Assembly: GCF_012971745.1 (NCBI RefSeq)
Contig: NZ_CP048834.1
Coordinates: forward strand, 3,348,001-3,412,000
DNA from: Starkeya sp. ORNL1
Lineage (GTDB): Bacteria > Pseudomonadota > Alphaproteobacteria > Rhizobiales > Xanthobacteraceae
Length of the DNA: 64,000 nucleotides
Direction: 5' to 3'
Shown here: positions 7,994 to 17,017 of the stretch, piece by piece
How the letters are laid out: every line of letters begins with the position of its first letter
How positions within the stretch are numbered: position 1 is the stretch's first letter
Notes under the pieces: model-generated
Seen by the model: the letters and a program-made list of their open reading frames with translations, nothing else
Database searches by the model: none
Told to the model about the DNA's origin: nothing
Program-made: the position numbers and the translations under genes

Positions 7994-9973
7994 ATGTTGG
8001 CTATCATTGCCCTGATAGGGGCCCTATCCCTACCGGTCTGCTTGCATTTGGTCTTGAGCAAGTGGTTAAATCGGTATCTGAGTTTCATTATTGCAAACAT
8101 AATTTCAATTTTTTTGATATTTTCGGCCGCGGATATCACTATCTTATACAGTTTTGTTTCCGTTGAATCTTCTCAACATGACTGGGACACAGTAAAACAC
8201 CTTCTCCCGATGCAAGTTCTTATGCTCTTTGTCGGGCTGTTCTGGATCTGGATCGACTCATCGAGGTCGGCCCGTCGGGTAGTATTTCCCGCCCATGGTG
8301 ATTCGGTTGCGCTGGGATCGGACCGGATCGAACCGTCATTCGGAAAGCCGGCTCATGTCGCGGCGAACAATGGCCATCCGGAGCGAAATCCGGCCGACGC
8401 AATCTATGATGATTTGCCCCCGGATGACGTCGATCGAAACTTTCTGCTGCGCTATTGGCGTGGGAAACTCTCGCTAGCCTTCAGCTTCTGGACCGTCGGA
8501 GTTCTTGTTTCCCTCCTGGCCGCTCTGGTCACGGTCGCCCTGAGCGTGCTGCTGGACGTCTCGGGCGAATATAAACCCAGAACGATCTTCTGCTTCTACG
8601 CGTTGACCTGGACCTCCGTCACGCTGCTGACAATCTGGAAGGTGGTCGGCCTCTGGCGCTCGGCCGGCCGCTATATGTCCGAACGCCGGAAGCAGGACAG
8701 AAGCGGCTTCTGGGGCGGCGTGGTCAAGGTGATCGTCGCTTTCTCGGTGCTCGGCACCATTGCCGATATCGGCAGGAATGCCATTCCCCAGATGGGGGAA
8801 GTCTATCGCATGGCCTTCCTCGGCGATCCGGATCTTCCCGACTACTCGCTGCGCATCATGCGCAACGGCACCGAGATCGAGATTGTCGGCGGCTTCAAAT
8901 ATGGCTTGAGCGCCGATCTTGACCGTCTGCTCAAGGCGGCGCCGCAGGTCGCCGTCGTCCATCTCGACAGCACAGGCGGGCGCATCGCCGAAGCGATGCA
9001 GGTGCATGACATCATCCAGCAGCGAAGACTGGTGACTTACGTCGCCAATCAGTGCCTGTCTGCCTGCACCATCGCCTTTGCCGGCGGCAGGGAGCGGTGG
9101 CTGGGCGATGCCGGCAGGCTCGGCTTCCACGCCCCGGCCTTTTCGGGAATGACCTCTGCGGATCTGGCGTCGACCGTCAACGACCAGAAGGTTTTGTTCG
9201 TGCGTGATGGTTTCGATCCTTATTTCGTCGCCCGTGCCCTGTCGACGCCTTCGACCTCCATGCTGATACCGACCAACCAGGAACTGCTCGCCGCGCGTGT
9301 TGTCACAAATATCGCCTCGCCCGAGAAGTTCGCGATCTCAGGACTGGCAGCGCCGTTCACCGAGGCGATGGCGAGCGATGTCGTGAAAGAGATCGCCCCG
9401 CCGGTAGCTGCTATTGGCGATCGGGATCCGGACACGGCGAAGGCAATCGTGCAGAAATTTCACCAGATGTACCTCGACGGCAACTCGACAAGTGAGGCCA
9501 TCGCGGCAATCCGCGAGCGACTTGACGCGGAAATCGGGAAATACCGCCCCCTTGCCGATGACGAAACCATCCTGCTGATCGCGCGGCTGTATGCCGACGA
9601 ATATCGCCATCTGTCCAAGCTGAACAAGCAGGTATGCTTCAGATATGCTTCCGCTCAGGAAAGAGATATCTCGGAATATTTGACACCTGAGCTGAATAAA
9701 CGGTGGCTCGACCTCCAGGCACGGATCATTAATACTGCCGCGCAGCGGCCACCGGCGCCACAGGACATGGTTGATGCAGGCTGGAGCGACCTGTTCAAGA
9801 TTCTAGAGGCAGGCCCGCAGAAGAAGAACCTCATCTTTTTCGGCACGGTGCCTCGCGCGGACCAGTATGCCGATTATTGCGACCTGTACACCGCCGTGTA
9901 TCAGGCAGTCCTGCAATTGCCGCGCGACAAGATGATAGCACTCGTCCGCATCCTCCTGGCCTACAGGGTGTAA
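7994..9973 (+). CDS. multispanning membrane protein with ClpP/COG3904-like protease domain
   Basis: 659 residues. Membrane segments lie around residues 1-50, 75-90, 155-180 and 195-212, with another near 240-260. A domain with the ClpP/crotonase fold follows (about 290-445): VVHLDSTGGRIAEAMQV, then NQCLSACTIAFAGG, where the Ser of SAC is the probable nucleophile, then RLGFHAP with the probable catalytic His. The C-terminal 200 residues are helical and unrecognised. Related COG3904 proteins are periplasmic ClpP-class proteins of unknown target. The first 200 bp are notably AT-rich compared with both neighbours, and the gene stands alone. A membrane-linked regulatory protease is plausible but not shown. 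Confidence 0.7.
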   Translation: MLAIIALIGALSLPVCLHLVLSKWLNRYLSFIIANIISIFLIFSAADITILYSFVSVESSQHDWDTVKHLLPMQVLMLFVGLFWIWIDSSRSARRVVFPAHGDSVALGSDRIEPSFGKPAHVAANNGHPERNPADAIYDDLPPDDVDRNFLLRYWRGKLSLAFSFWTVGVLVSLLAALVTVALSVLLDVSGEYKPRTIFCFYALTWTSVTLLTIWKVVGLWRSAGRYMSERRKQDRSGFWGGVVKVIVAFSVLGTIADIGRNAIPQMGEVYRMAFLGDPDLPDYSLRIMRNGTEIEIVGGFKYGLSADLDRLLKAAPQVAVVHLDSTGGRIAEAMQVHDIIQQRRLVTYVANQCLSACTIAFAGGRERWLGDAGRLGFHAPAFSGMTSADLASTVNDQKVLFVRDGFDPYFVARALSTPSTSMLIPTNQELLAARVVTNIASPEKFAISGLAAPFTEAMASDVVKEIAPPVAAIGDRDPDTAKAIVQKFHQMYLDGNSTSEAIAAIRERLDAEIGKYRPLADDETILLIARLYADEYRHLSKLNKQVCFRYASAQERDISEYLTPELNKRWLDLQARIINTAAQRPPAPQDMVDAGWSDLFKILEAGPQKKNLIFFGTVPRADQYADYCDLYTAVYQAVLQLPRDKMIALVRILLAYRV

Positions 9974-10205
9974 TCTGCACAAACCCGCTTTGTGCTTGGG
10001 CCTCCACCTTGGCGAAGTCGGGAACACGCACGGATGACCAGAGCGTGTCCCGGCATCTACTGGTGGCTGGACATGTCCGCAAGTTTGTCGCGTCGCGTAC
10101 AGTGCGGCAGGCTCGGCGTCGATGATGCGGCCCGGAGCCGAGATCCGCAACGCATGGAAAAGCTTGTTCGAGACTTCATGCGCGCCCAAAAGTCACGTCT
10201 CGCCT

Positions 10206-11009
10206 TTACCGCTGCGCCGAGATGAACTGGCGGAAGCGCTCGGAGCGCGGATTGCCGAACACCTCGGCCGGCGTGCCATCCTCTTCCACGCCGCCCTTGT
10301 GCAGGAACAGCACGCGGCAGGAGACATCGCGGGCGAATGCCATCTCGTGGGTGACGACCAGCATGGTGCGGCCCTCCTCGGCCAGCGCGCGCATCACCCG
10401 CAGCACCTCGCCGACCAGTTCGGGGTCGAGCGCAGAAGTCGGCTCGTCGAACAGCATCACTTTCGGGCGCATGGCGAGCGCGCGGGCGATCGCCGCACGC
10501 TGCTGCTGGCCGCCGGACAGATGCGCCGGATAATGATGGCGCCGCTCGGCGATGCCGACCTTGGCCAGCAATTGCTCGGCCTCGGCAATGCACTCGGCGC
10601 GCGGGCGCTTCAATACATGCACCGGCGCCTCGATGACGTTCTCCAGAATGGTCATGTGGGTCCACAGATTGAAGCTCTGGAACACCATGCTCATCGAGCG
10701 GCGCAACCGGTCGACCTGCCGATGGTCGGGCCGGTTGACGCGGCCGTGCCTGTCCCTGTGGAAACGCAGCGTCTCCCCGCCGACGCTGATACTGCCCGAA
10801 TCCGGCACTTCGAGCAGATTGAGACAGCGCAGCATGGTCGACTTGCCGGAGCCGGACGAGCCGAGGATGGAGACCACGTCCCCCTGCTGCGCGGTGAGCG
10901 AAACGCCTTTCAGCACCTCCAGGCTGCCGAAGCTCTTGTGCAGATCCTCGACGATGATGGCCGGCTCCATTGCGGTGCTTCCCGTGGCGGTGTTGAGGAC
11001 TTCGCTCAC
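10206..11009 (-). CDS. amino acid ABC transporter ATP-binding protein (HisP/OccP type)
   Basis: 267 residues with Walker A GSSGSGKST, Q-loop VFQSFNLWTHMTILENV, signature LSGGQQQR, Walker B VMLFDEPTSALDPE and VTHEMAFA. The WTHMT wording is characteristic of the HisP/octopine-nopaline branch. GTG at 11009 is chosen because AAGGAG sits 7 bases upstream and the GTGA overlaps the permease stop. An ATG at 10970 would give a 254-residue protein and is also possible. Last gene of the operon. Confidence 0.87.
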   Translation of the reverse strand: MSEVLNTATGSTAMEPAIIVEDLHKSFGSLEVLKGVSLTAQQGDVVSILGSSGSGKSTMLRCLNLLEVPDSGSISVGGETLRFHRDRHGRVNRPDHRQVDRLRRSMSMVFQSFNLWTHMTILENVIEAPVHVLKRPRAECIAEAEQLLAKVGIAERRHHYPAHLSGGQQQRAAIARALAMRPKVMLFDEPTSALDPELVGEVLRVMRALAEEGRTMLVVTHEMAFARDVSCRVLFLHKGGVEEDGTPAEVFGNPRSERFRQFISAQR

Positions 11010-11740
11010 GATGCGGCTCCTTGCGGCGCGCTCAGGGCCACGGTGCCGGGAGCGGGTCGCAAATGCGCGGAAAGCCGCCATTCCAGCAGCCCCAGCAGGC
11101 GCGTGATGATGAAGTTCAGCGTCAGATAGATCGCGCCCGCGCAGATGAACACCTCCATCGCCCTATAGGTCTGGGAGATGATCTGCTGGGCGATGCCAGT
11201 GACCTCCAGCAGGGTGACGATGGAGGCGAGCGAAGTACCCTTCACCATCAGGATGATCTCATTGCCGTAGCTCGGCAGTGCCTGGCGCAGCGCGATCGGG
11301 AACACCACCCGCCGATAGACCAGGAAGCGCGACATCCCGCACGCCCGCGCCGCCTCGATCTGCCCATAGGGCACCGATTGCAGGCCGCCGCGGATGATCT
11401 CCGCGCCATAGGCCGCGGTGTTGAGCGTCAGCGCGAGGATGGCGCACCAATAGGGCTCACGAAAGAAGCCCCACAGCCCCATGGCCTGCAAGGATGGCCG
11501 GAACTGACCGAGGCCGTAATAGATGAGGAAGATCTGCACCAGCAGCGGCGTGCCGCGGAACACCGTGACATAGGCCTTGATCGGCCAGGTCACGGCGGAA
11601 TTCCCGGTCTGCAGCGCAAGTGCCAGCGTCACCGCAAGCACCAGCCCGGCGGCCACCGATATGCCGGCAAGCTGGAGTGTCAGCGGCACGCCGCCCAGCA
11701 GCCGCACGAACACTTCAGAGAAGAAGGCGAGATCCATCAC
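11006..11740 (-). CDS. amino acid ABC transporter permease (HisM type)
   Basis: 244 residues, five membrane segments, with YVTVFRGTPLLVQIFLIYYG early and the coupling loop GQIEAARACGMSRFLVYRRVVFPIALRQALPSYGNE split here by function: EAA-type contact to the ATPase. It starts 4 bp inside the end of the preceding permease gene. Pairs with that permease as the heterodimeric channel of a basic-amino-acid-type importer. Confidence 0.86.
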   Translation of the reverse strand: MMDLAFFSEVFVRLLGGVPLTLQLAGISVAAGLVLAVTLALALQTGNSAVTWPIKAYVTVFRGTPLLVQIFLIYYGLGQFRPSLQAMGLWGFFREPYWCAILALTLNTAAYGAEIIRGGLQSVPYGQIEAARACGMSRFLVYRRVVFPIALRQALPSYGNEIILMVKGTSLASIVTLLEVTGIAQQIISQTYRAMEVFICAGAIYLTLNFIITRLLGLLEWRLSAHLRPAPGTVALSAPQGAAS

Positions 11741-12456
11741 GCCCTCCTCACGCCGCGCATGCTGCGCCGTTCCGCACGCTGGAACAGCGCGCCGCTGACA
11801 AGCGCGATGATGAGATAGAGCGCCGCGGCGCTGATATAGAAGACGAAGGGCTGGCGGGTGGAGCCGGCGCCGACCTGGGCTTGGCGCATCAGCTCGACCA
11901 GGCCGATCACCGAGATCAGCGCGGAATCCTTCAGCACGAGCTGCCAGACATTGCCGAGCCCGGGAATGGCATAGCGCAGCACCTGCGGCGCCACGATCCG
12001 GCGCAGCATCAAGAGGCCCGACATGCCGTAGGCCCGCGCCGCATCGAGCTCGCCGCGATGGATGGCGAGGAAGGCGCCGCGATAGACCTCCGCCTGATAG
12101 GCGCCGGAGATGACGCCGATCGCCAGCACGCCGGTCGCAAATGTCGGCAGGCCGATGAAGCCCTGCGCGCCGAACGTCTGCCCTATCGAGGTGAGCACGA
12201 CGCTGCCGCCGAAATAGAGCAGGTAGATGGTGAGCAGGTCCGGCACGCCGCGAAACAGCGTGCAGTAGGCGTCAGACAGGCCACGGGCGACCAGGCTGCC
12301 GCTCAGCCGCCCGAAGGCCGCGAGGGCACCGAACACGGCGCCGAGCGCGAAGCCGGCAACGGAGAGCGCGAGCGTGACCAATGCTGCCTTGAGCAGCGCG
12401 CCGCCCCAGCCGCCCGGCCCGACGCCGAGCAGCGCAATGATCTCCGGAAAACCCAT
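11737..12456 (-). CDS. amino acid ABC transporter permease (HisQ type)
   Basis: 239 residues, with YCTLFRGVPDLLTIYLLYFGG and the coupling loop RGELDAARAYGMSGLLMLRRIV. ATG 12456 has GGAGG five bases upstream, so the longer open frame beginning in the palindromic repeat is rejected. Overlaps the HisM-type gene by ATGA. The palindromic repeat between it and the binding-protein gene (12488-12535) may lower expression of the membrane genes relative to the binding protein. Confidence 0.86.
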   Translation of the reverse strand: MGFPEIIALLGVGPGGWGGALLKAALVTLALSVAGFALGAVFGALAAFGRLSGSLVARGLSDAYCTLFRGVPDLLTIYLLYFGGSVVLTSIGQTFGAQGFIGLPTFATGVLAIGVISGAYQAEVYRGAFLAIHRGELDAARAYGMSGLLMLRRIVAPQVLRYAIPGLGNVWQLVLKDSALISVIGLVELMRQAQVGAGSTRQPFVFYISAAALYLIIALVSGALFQRAERRSMRGVRRA

Positions 12457-12487
12457 GACAACCTCCGGCGACAGCTCCGGCCCACTA

Positions 12488-12535
12488 GAGCATGTTCCAC
12501 AAAAGTTGGAAGTCTTTTGCGATGGGAACATGCTC
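12488..12535. repeat. palindromic repeat (GAGCATGTTCC type)
   Basis: Perfect 11-bp arms GAGCATGTTCC (12488-12498) and GGAACATGCTC (12525-12535) in an AT-rich stretch inside the amino-acid transporter operon. Sequence between the arms and just beyond (to about 12575) is also non-coding. Similar in style to the CTAGAGC...GCTCTAG element at 46341-46458, so probably a dispersed intergenic family. Confidence 0.6.
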
Positions 12536-12621
12536 CAGTTCGTTGAATCCAGAGCACTATCTTGTCGCCCGGATGATTCCAGCCGAGCGGATAGGGCTCC
12601 AGGCGCCGGAGCCGTGTTGTA

Positions 12622-13473
12622 TCACTGCGGAGGCGTGACGTCGGACTTCAGCCACTTCATCGAAAGCTTCTTGATGGTGCCGTCGGCAATGGCCGCACCG
12701 ATCGCCTCGTTGAACATGCCGAGCAGCACGGTGTCCTTCTTGCGGAAGCCGGCGCCGGTCCCGCGGCCGAACACGCCATTGAGGAAACTCGGGCCTGCCA
12801 AGGTGAACTCGGCAAACTCCGGCTTCTCCAGTGTCGCCGTGAGCGAGGTGTTCTGGGCGAAAAGGGCGTCGACCCGCCCGGCAGCGAGATCGAGGTCGTG
12901 CTGCTCGGTGGTCTTGTACTCGCGAATATCGACGACGCCCTCGAAATACTTCTTCACGAAGGCGAGGTTGGTGGTCGCCGCCTGCACGCCGACGATCTGC
13001 CCTTTCACCAGCGGCTTCATCTTCTCGATCATCGGCAGCGCGGCAGCTTCATTGTTGAGATCGAACTTGCCGGTGAGCCCCGATTTGGCGAGCGCACTGG
13101 TCTTGGAGACCGCGAAGCCCGAGGGATCGATGGCGTAGGGCCGGCTGAAATTGATGACCTCGAGACGTTTGTCGGTGATGAACATGGAGGCCATGATGAC
13201 GTCGTACTTGCCGACATTGAGCGCCGGTATCAGCCCGTCCCAATCCTGGATGACAACGGTGCAGGTCAGTTTCATGCGCGCGCACAGGTCCTGCGCGAGA
13301 TCGACCTCGAAGCCCGCCGCCTTGCCGTCCGGAGCGGTGAAGTTCCACGGGGCGTAGGCGCCCTCGGTGGCGATGGTGATGGCGGTCGGCCTGTCCTGCG
13401 CCTGCGCGCCCGGCGCGAAGGCCAGCAGCGCCAGCCCGAGGCCGGCGGCCAGGATGTTGCGGATCGGTTTCAT
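12622..13473 (-). CDS. basic/polar amino acid ABC transporter substrate-binding protein (ArgT/HisJ-like)
   Basis: 283 residues with a signal peptide of about 25 residues ending at GAQAQD. SBP_bac_3 features are ATEGAYAPWNFTAPDG, VIQDWDGLIPALNVGKYD and INFSRPY. The LCARMKLTC pair of cysteines matches the disulfide of LAO/HisJ proteins, pointing to a basic amino acid or opine. ATG 13473 has GAGGGAAAGAG upstream; the longer frame has no leader. Co-directional with the GntR gene 52 bp upstream. Confidence 0.82.
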   Translation of the reverse strand: MKPIRNILAAGLGLALLAFAPGAQAQDRPTAITIATEGAYAPWNFTAPDGKAAGFEVDLAQDLCARMKLTCTVVIQDWDGLIPALNVGKYDVIMASMFITDKRLEVINFSRPYAIDPSGFAVSKTSALAKSGLTGKFDLNNEAAALPMIEKMKPLVKGQIVGVQAATTNLAFVKKYFEGVVDIREYKTTEQHDLDLAAGRVDALFAQNTSLTATLEKPEFAEFTLAGPSFLNGVFGRGTGAGFRKKDTVLLGMFNEAIGAAIADGTIKKLSMKWLKSDVTPPQ

Positions 13474-13525
13474 GCTCTTTCCCTCTGTTTGCACTTGTGT
13501 GCCGTTTGTTGGTTGGGCTGGTCGG

Positions 13526-14194
13526 TCAGGCCGGTCCTCCCCCGCCGAAGGCGAAGGCCGCAAGGTCGGGCGCGGTGGTGAGGATGTGCTCAGCCATCTG
13601 CCGCTCGGCATGGCCGGCATCGCCCGTCTTCAGCGCGTCGATGATGGCACGGTGCTCCGCCTCCGCCGATAGCGGCTTCTCCACATGGTCGAACCAGATG
13701 CGCAGATAAGGCTCGAGGGTGACGTGGAGCGAGGCGATCTGGCGCACCAGCTTCGGCCGCCGGCTGAAGGCGCAGATATATTCGTGGAATTCGCGATGCC
13801 GGCTCACCCAGTTTCCGGCGGCGCCACTGCGCACCATGCGCTCGAGCAGGCGCTCGAGCTCGAGGAAGGCCTCGGTATCGAGCCGCGGCAAGGCGAGACG
13901 CACGGCGAGGCCCTCGAGCACCGAGCGCATCTCGAAGACCTCGTACATCTCCTCGACGGTGAGGCCGGCGACCATGCAGCCGCGGTTCGGCCGGATCACC
14001 ACCAGCCCCTCGGTGGCAAGGCGGCGGAACGCCTCGCGCACCGGCATGCGGCTCATGCCGATCTCGCTTGCGATGCCCTCAGGTATCAGCCGCTCGCCGG
14101 CCTTGAAGCGGCCGGTGCGAATGCCGGCCAGCACGTGGCGATAGGCTTCCTCCTCCGCCGTGCCGTTGGAAACTGCCGTGCCGAAGTTGGGCAT
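13526..14194 (-). CDS. GntR-family (FCD domain) transcriptional regulator
   Basis: 222 residues: winged HTH at about 15-80 (ASEIGMSRMPVREAFRRLATEGLV) and an all-helical FCD ligand domain at about 85-210 with the metal-site style residues HREFHEYI and EHRAIIDAL. It heads the amino-acid importer operon and so is probably its substrate-responsive autoregulator. Just upstream of its start (14195-14230), on the coding strand, the half-sites TGGATCAG and TGGATACA are repeated, a possible self-operator (weak). Confidence 0.85.
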   Translation of the reverse strand: MPNFGTAVSNGTAEEEAYRHVLAGIRTGRFKAGERLIPEGIASEIGMSRMPVREAFRRLATEGLVVIRPNRGCMVAGLTVEEMYEVFEMRSVLEGLAVRLALPRLDTEAFLELERLLERMVRSGAAGNWVSRHREFHEYICAFSRRPKLVRQIASLHVTLEPYLRIWFDHVEKPLSAEAEHRAIIDALKTGDAGHAERQMAEHILTTAPDLAAFAFGGGGPA

Positions 14195-14320
14195 CGCACT
14201 GCTGAATATGTGTATCCACTGATCCAGTCTACGACGCCGCGACTGCCCCGTGTCAAGCGCGACAGGCCGGCAAGCAGCACGCTTGCCCTCCTGTCGGCGG
14301 AATGTGGCCAGGCAGGCATG

Positions 14321-15301
14321 TCAGGCGGTGTACCGCGCATTGCTGCCGGCGCCGACATCGATGGCACTGCCGGTGATGTGGCGGGCGTCGTCGGAGGCGA
14401 GGAAGGTGACGGCAGCGGCGACGTCCTCGGGCGACACCCAGGGCACCGGCAAGGCATGAACCTGCCGCATCAGCGGGATGATGTCGTCGTCGGTCGGGGT
14501 GCGGCCGAGGTTCGGCAGGATCGAGCGGTATTGGCCCTCGGGGCTGCGGAACATCGGGGTGTCGACGGCGGTCGGGCATACCGCATTGACGCGGACATTC
14601 GATGTGCCGAGTTCCAGCGCCGCGGATTTGACGAGGCCCATCACCCCCCATTTGCTGGCGCAATAAGCGCTGACATCGGGAAAGCCGGCGCGCCCGCCCA
14701 CCGAGGCGATGGCGACGATGCGCCCGTCGCGGCGCTCGATCATGTGCGGCAGCGCGGCGCGCATGGTGTTGGCGGCGCCCGTGAGGTTGATGTCGATGAC
14801 ATCGCGCCATTGCCGATCCTGCATCGCCGCCAGGTTCCCCCACATGCCGATGCCGGCATTGGCCACCACGATGTCGAGCTTGCCGAGTTCGCGCACGCTG
14901 CGCTCGACCGTAGAGCGAAGCGCCGCGAGGTCGCGCACGTCCGCCTGGACTGAGAGACAGCGCCGGCCGGTGGCTTCGACGCGGCGCACCGTCTCCGCAA
15001 GATCGGCCGGGGTCGCCGGCGGATAATGGGTGACGCTCTCCACCGGCCCGGCGAGATCCAGCGCCACGATGTCGGCGCCCTCCACGGCGAGCGCCAGCGC
15101 GCAGGCCCGGCCGATGCCCCGCGCCGCCCCGGTGACCAGCGCGACCCTGCCCTGCATTCGGCGAGGGACGCTGCTGCCGGCGCCGGCCGGCGACTGGGCG
15201 CCTGCGGGAGAAGCACCCAGCGTGGCAGCCGCGGCAAGTGGTGCGGCCATCATGATATCTCGCCGGCTAATGTATTCATCACGCGCCGCATGATCGGTCA
15301 T
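14321..15301 (-). CDS. short-chain dehydrogenase/reductase with Tat-type leader
   Basis: 326 residues. The first 40 carry SRRDIMMAAPLAAAATLGAS, a twin-arginine signal, unusual for an NAD(P) enzyme. The SDR core follows: VTGAARGIGRACALAL (cofactor binding), VANAG, catalytic Ser in IASVGG, YCASK catalytic Tyr-Lys. The extended loop between the first beta strands (LAGPVESVTHYPPATPADL) and overall layout resemble mycofactocin-coupled SDRs, which retain their NAD(H). A protein with tightly bound cofactor would need Tat export as a folded unit. Third in a run of three exported proteins on this strand. Confidence 0.8.
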   Translation of the reverse strand: MTDHAARDEYISRRDIMMAAPLAAAATLGASPAGAQSPAGAGSSVPRRMQGRVALVTGAARGIGRACALALAVEGADIVALDLAGPVESVTHYPPATPADLAETVRRVEATGRRCLSVQADVRDLAALRSTVERSVRELGKLDIVVANAGIGMWGNLAAMQDRQWRDVIDINLTGAANTMRAALPHMIERRDGRIVAIASVGGRAGFPDVSAYCASKWGVMGLVKSAALELGTSNVRVNAVCPTAVDTPMFRSPEGQYRSILPNLGRTPTDDDIIPLMRQVHALPVPWVSPEDVAAAVTFLASDDARHITGSAIDVGAGSNARYTA

Positions 15302-15328
15302 GGCGTGTCTCCCGTGACTCGTGGCTCG

Positions 15329-16351
15329 TCAGGCGATGTGGGTGCGGAAATGGTGGGCGGCGGCGTCGGCGGCCTCATTGACCTTCGCCGCACCATCATA
15401 GAATTCGAAATGGCCGCCAGTGGTCCAATGCAGTGCCTTCGGCCCCTTGAGCAATGCATGCGCCTTGCGCGCCTGATCGGGCAGCGCGCAGCCGTCGGAA
15501 TGGACGATAAGCGCAGGGGCGGTCACGCGCGCGGCCTCGCTGATCGGATCGAAATCGAGCCACGGCCCCCAGGACATGACGGCGAAGCGATTAGTCCAGG
15601 CATGCACCCCGCCACCGCGCGCGGCATCCATGTAGTACTCCATCGACCCGACATGCGACGCGTTCCGGTCAGTGTCGTGATAGGCCGGGATCATCGCGTT
15701 GGTGCCGGTGCGCTCATACTCGGAACGGGCGGCGCGGCCGGCAGCACGGCGGCGCTCGACCCCCTCGGGGCCGCCATAGAGCAGCGGCGTGATCGCCGGC
15801 TCGGCCAGATGGCTGGCGATGCAGGCGACGGCGGCAACCCTTTGGTCGCGCGCCGCCGCATAGAGCACCGTGCCACCCGAGGTGCAGATGCCGAGCAGCG
15901 CGATGCCGTCGGTCCGCACGTCCCGCCGGGCCGAGAGGAAGGAGACCGCTGCGGAGAGATCCTCCGCCTTGGTCTCAGGGTGCTCATATTGCCGGGGCGC
16001 GCCGCCGCTCTCGCCATAGTGGCGATAGTCGATCGCCAGAGCGAGGAAGCCGCGCTTGGCCATCTCGGCCGCATAGATGCCGCCCATCTGCTCCTTCACC
16101 GCGGTCAGCGAGCCGCCCACCACCACGGCGGGATAGCGGCGATCCGCGCTGTAGCCCGGCGGGGCGTAGAGATTGCCGACCATGAAACTGTCGCCCGCGG
16201 GGAAGCGGACCTTCTCCGGCGGCGGGCCTTCGGTGGCGGACAGATTAGCGGCCATGGAAGCTCCGGGAAAAGCCGCGACCATCGCGACAAGGGCGCATTG
16301 CCCGAGGAAGAGGCGACGTGTCGGTTGAAGCAGACGGCTGGTCGGACTCAT
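15329..16351 (-). CDS. exported alpha/beta hydrolase with cysteine nucleophile
   Basis: 340 residues with a Tat-like leader (PTRRLFLGQCALVAMVA). The nucleophile elbow is GICTSGG, placing Cys where Ser is usual, as in dienelactone hydrolase. The acid is probably in LIVHSDGCALPD and the His in TTGGHFEFYD. VVVGGSLTAVKEQMGG contributes the oxyanion region. ATG 16351 is chosen because the Tat leader starts there and GGAG lies upstream; the longer frame has no leader. 27 bp from the SDR gene and 35 bp from the SnoaL-like gene, so one transcript. Substrate unknown, probably an ester or lactone. Confidence 0.8.
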   Translation of the reverse strand: MSPTSRLLQPTRRLFLGQCALVAMVAAFPGASMAANLSATEGPPPEKVRFPAGDSFMVGNLYAPPGYSADRRYPAVVVGGSLTAVKEQMGGIYAAEMAKRGFLALAIDYRHYGESGGAPRQYEHPETKAEDLSAAVSFLSARRDVRTDGIALLGICTSGGTVLYAAARDQRVAAVACIASHLAEPAITPLLYGGPEGVERRRAAGRAARSEYERTGTNAMIPAYHDTDRNASHVGSMEYYMDAARGGGVHAWTNRFAVMSWGPWLDFDPISEAARVTAPALIVHSDGCALPDQARKAHALLKGPKALHWTTGGHFEFYDGAAKVNEAADAAAHHFRTHIA

Positions 16352-16386
16352 CTCAACGCTCCGGTCTCGGTGGAGGGGCTTTCGCG

Positions 16387-16914
16387 TCACGGCTTCGGCA
16401 GCGCGTTCACGACGGCCTGAAAGCGGCGCGGATCGAAATAATCGTGATAGGCGCGGATCTGCCCGGCTTCGTCGAAGCGGAACACCGCGATGTTGCTGTT
16501 GGCGTATTCCACGCCGCCGACGATCCGTGCCCGCACCTGGTATTCGACGCATACGGCATCTGAATCCGCGGCCGGATAGAGCGCGGTCAGCTCGACATCG
16601 AAGGCGTCGAAATTGGCGAACAGGCCGCGAAAGGCGCGCACTATCTCCGCCTTGCCGTCGATGCTGGTACTGAGCCCTGCCGGCGGATAGGGGATCAGAA
16701 TGCGGCCCTCATCCGCCCAGAGATTGCCCCAGCTCTCGATCTCCTTGCGATGCAGCAGTTCGAAGAAGCTGCGCACCACGGCGAGCCGGCTCGCCAGCCG
16801 CGGATTCATGGTGGACTCGGCAGCGACCGGGCCGGCGTGCAGCGCGGCGAGCGAAACGGCCGCCGATCCCACGATGAGCGCGCGCCGGGTCGCCTGAAGG
16901 GCGTCCTTCGTCAT
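16387..16914 (-). CDS. exported SnoaL-like / NTF2-fold protein
   Basis: 175 residues: Tat-style leader ATRRALIVGSAAVSLAALHA, then an NTF2 cone fold with FFELLHRKEIESWGNLWADEGRI, the buried polar pocket and YHDYFDPRRFQAVV at the end. SnoaL-like proteins act as small isomerases, cyclases or lyases, or bind hydrophobic ligands. First gene of the three-gene exported set. Divergent from the LysR gene at 17018, which is the likely regulator. The ATG at 16914 has GGAG upstream. Confidence 0.75.
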   Translation of the reverse strand: MTKDALQATRRALIVGSAAVSLAALHAGPVAAESTMNPRLASRLAVVRSFFELLHRKEIESWGNLWADEGRILIPYPPAGLSTSIDGKAEIVRAFRGLFANFDAFDVELTALYPAADSDAVCVEYQVRARIVGGVEYANSNIAVFRFDEAGQIRAYHDYFDPRRFQAVVNALPKP

Positions 16915-17017
16915 GTTCGTCTCCGGCGGCGTGATATGCCGCTGCGTAAACCATGGACCTTTCCAGGGATGCGAAAAACCGGCAATGTCCGATCTGCGTA
17001 TTCGGAAAAACCTCACA

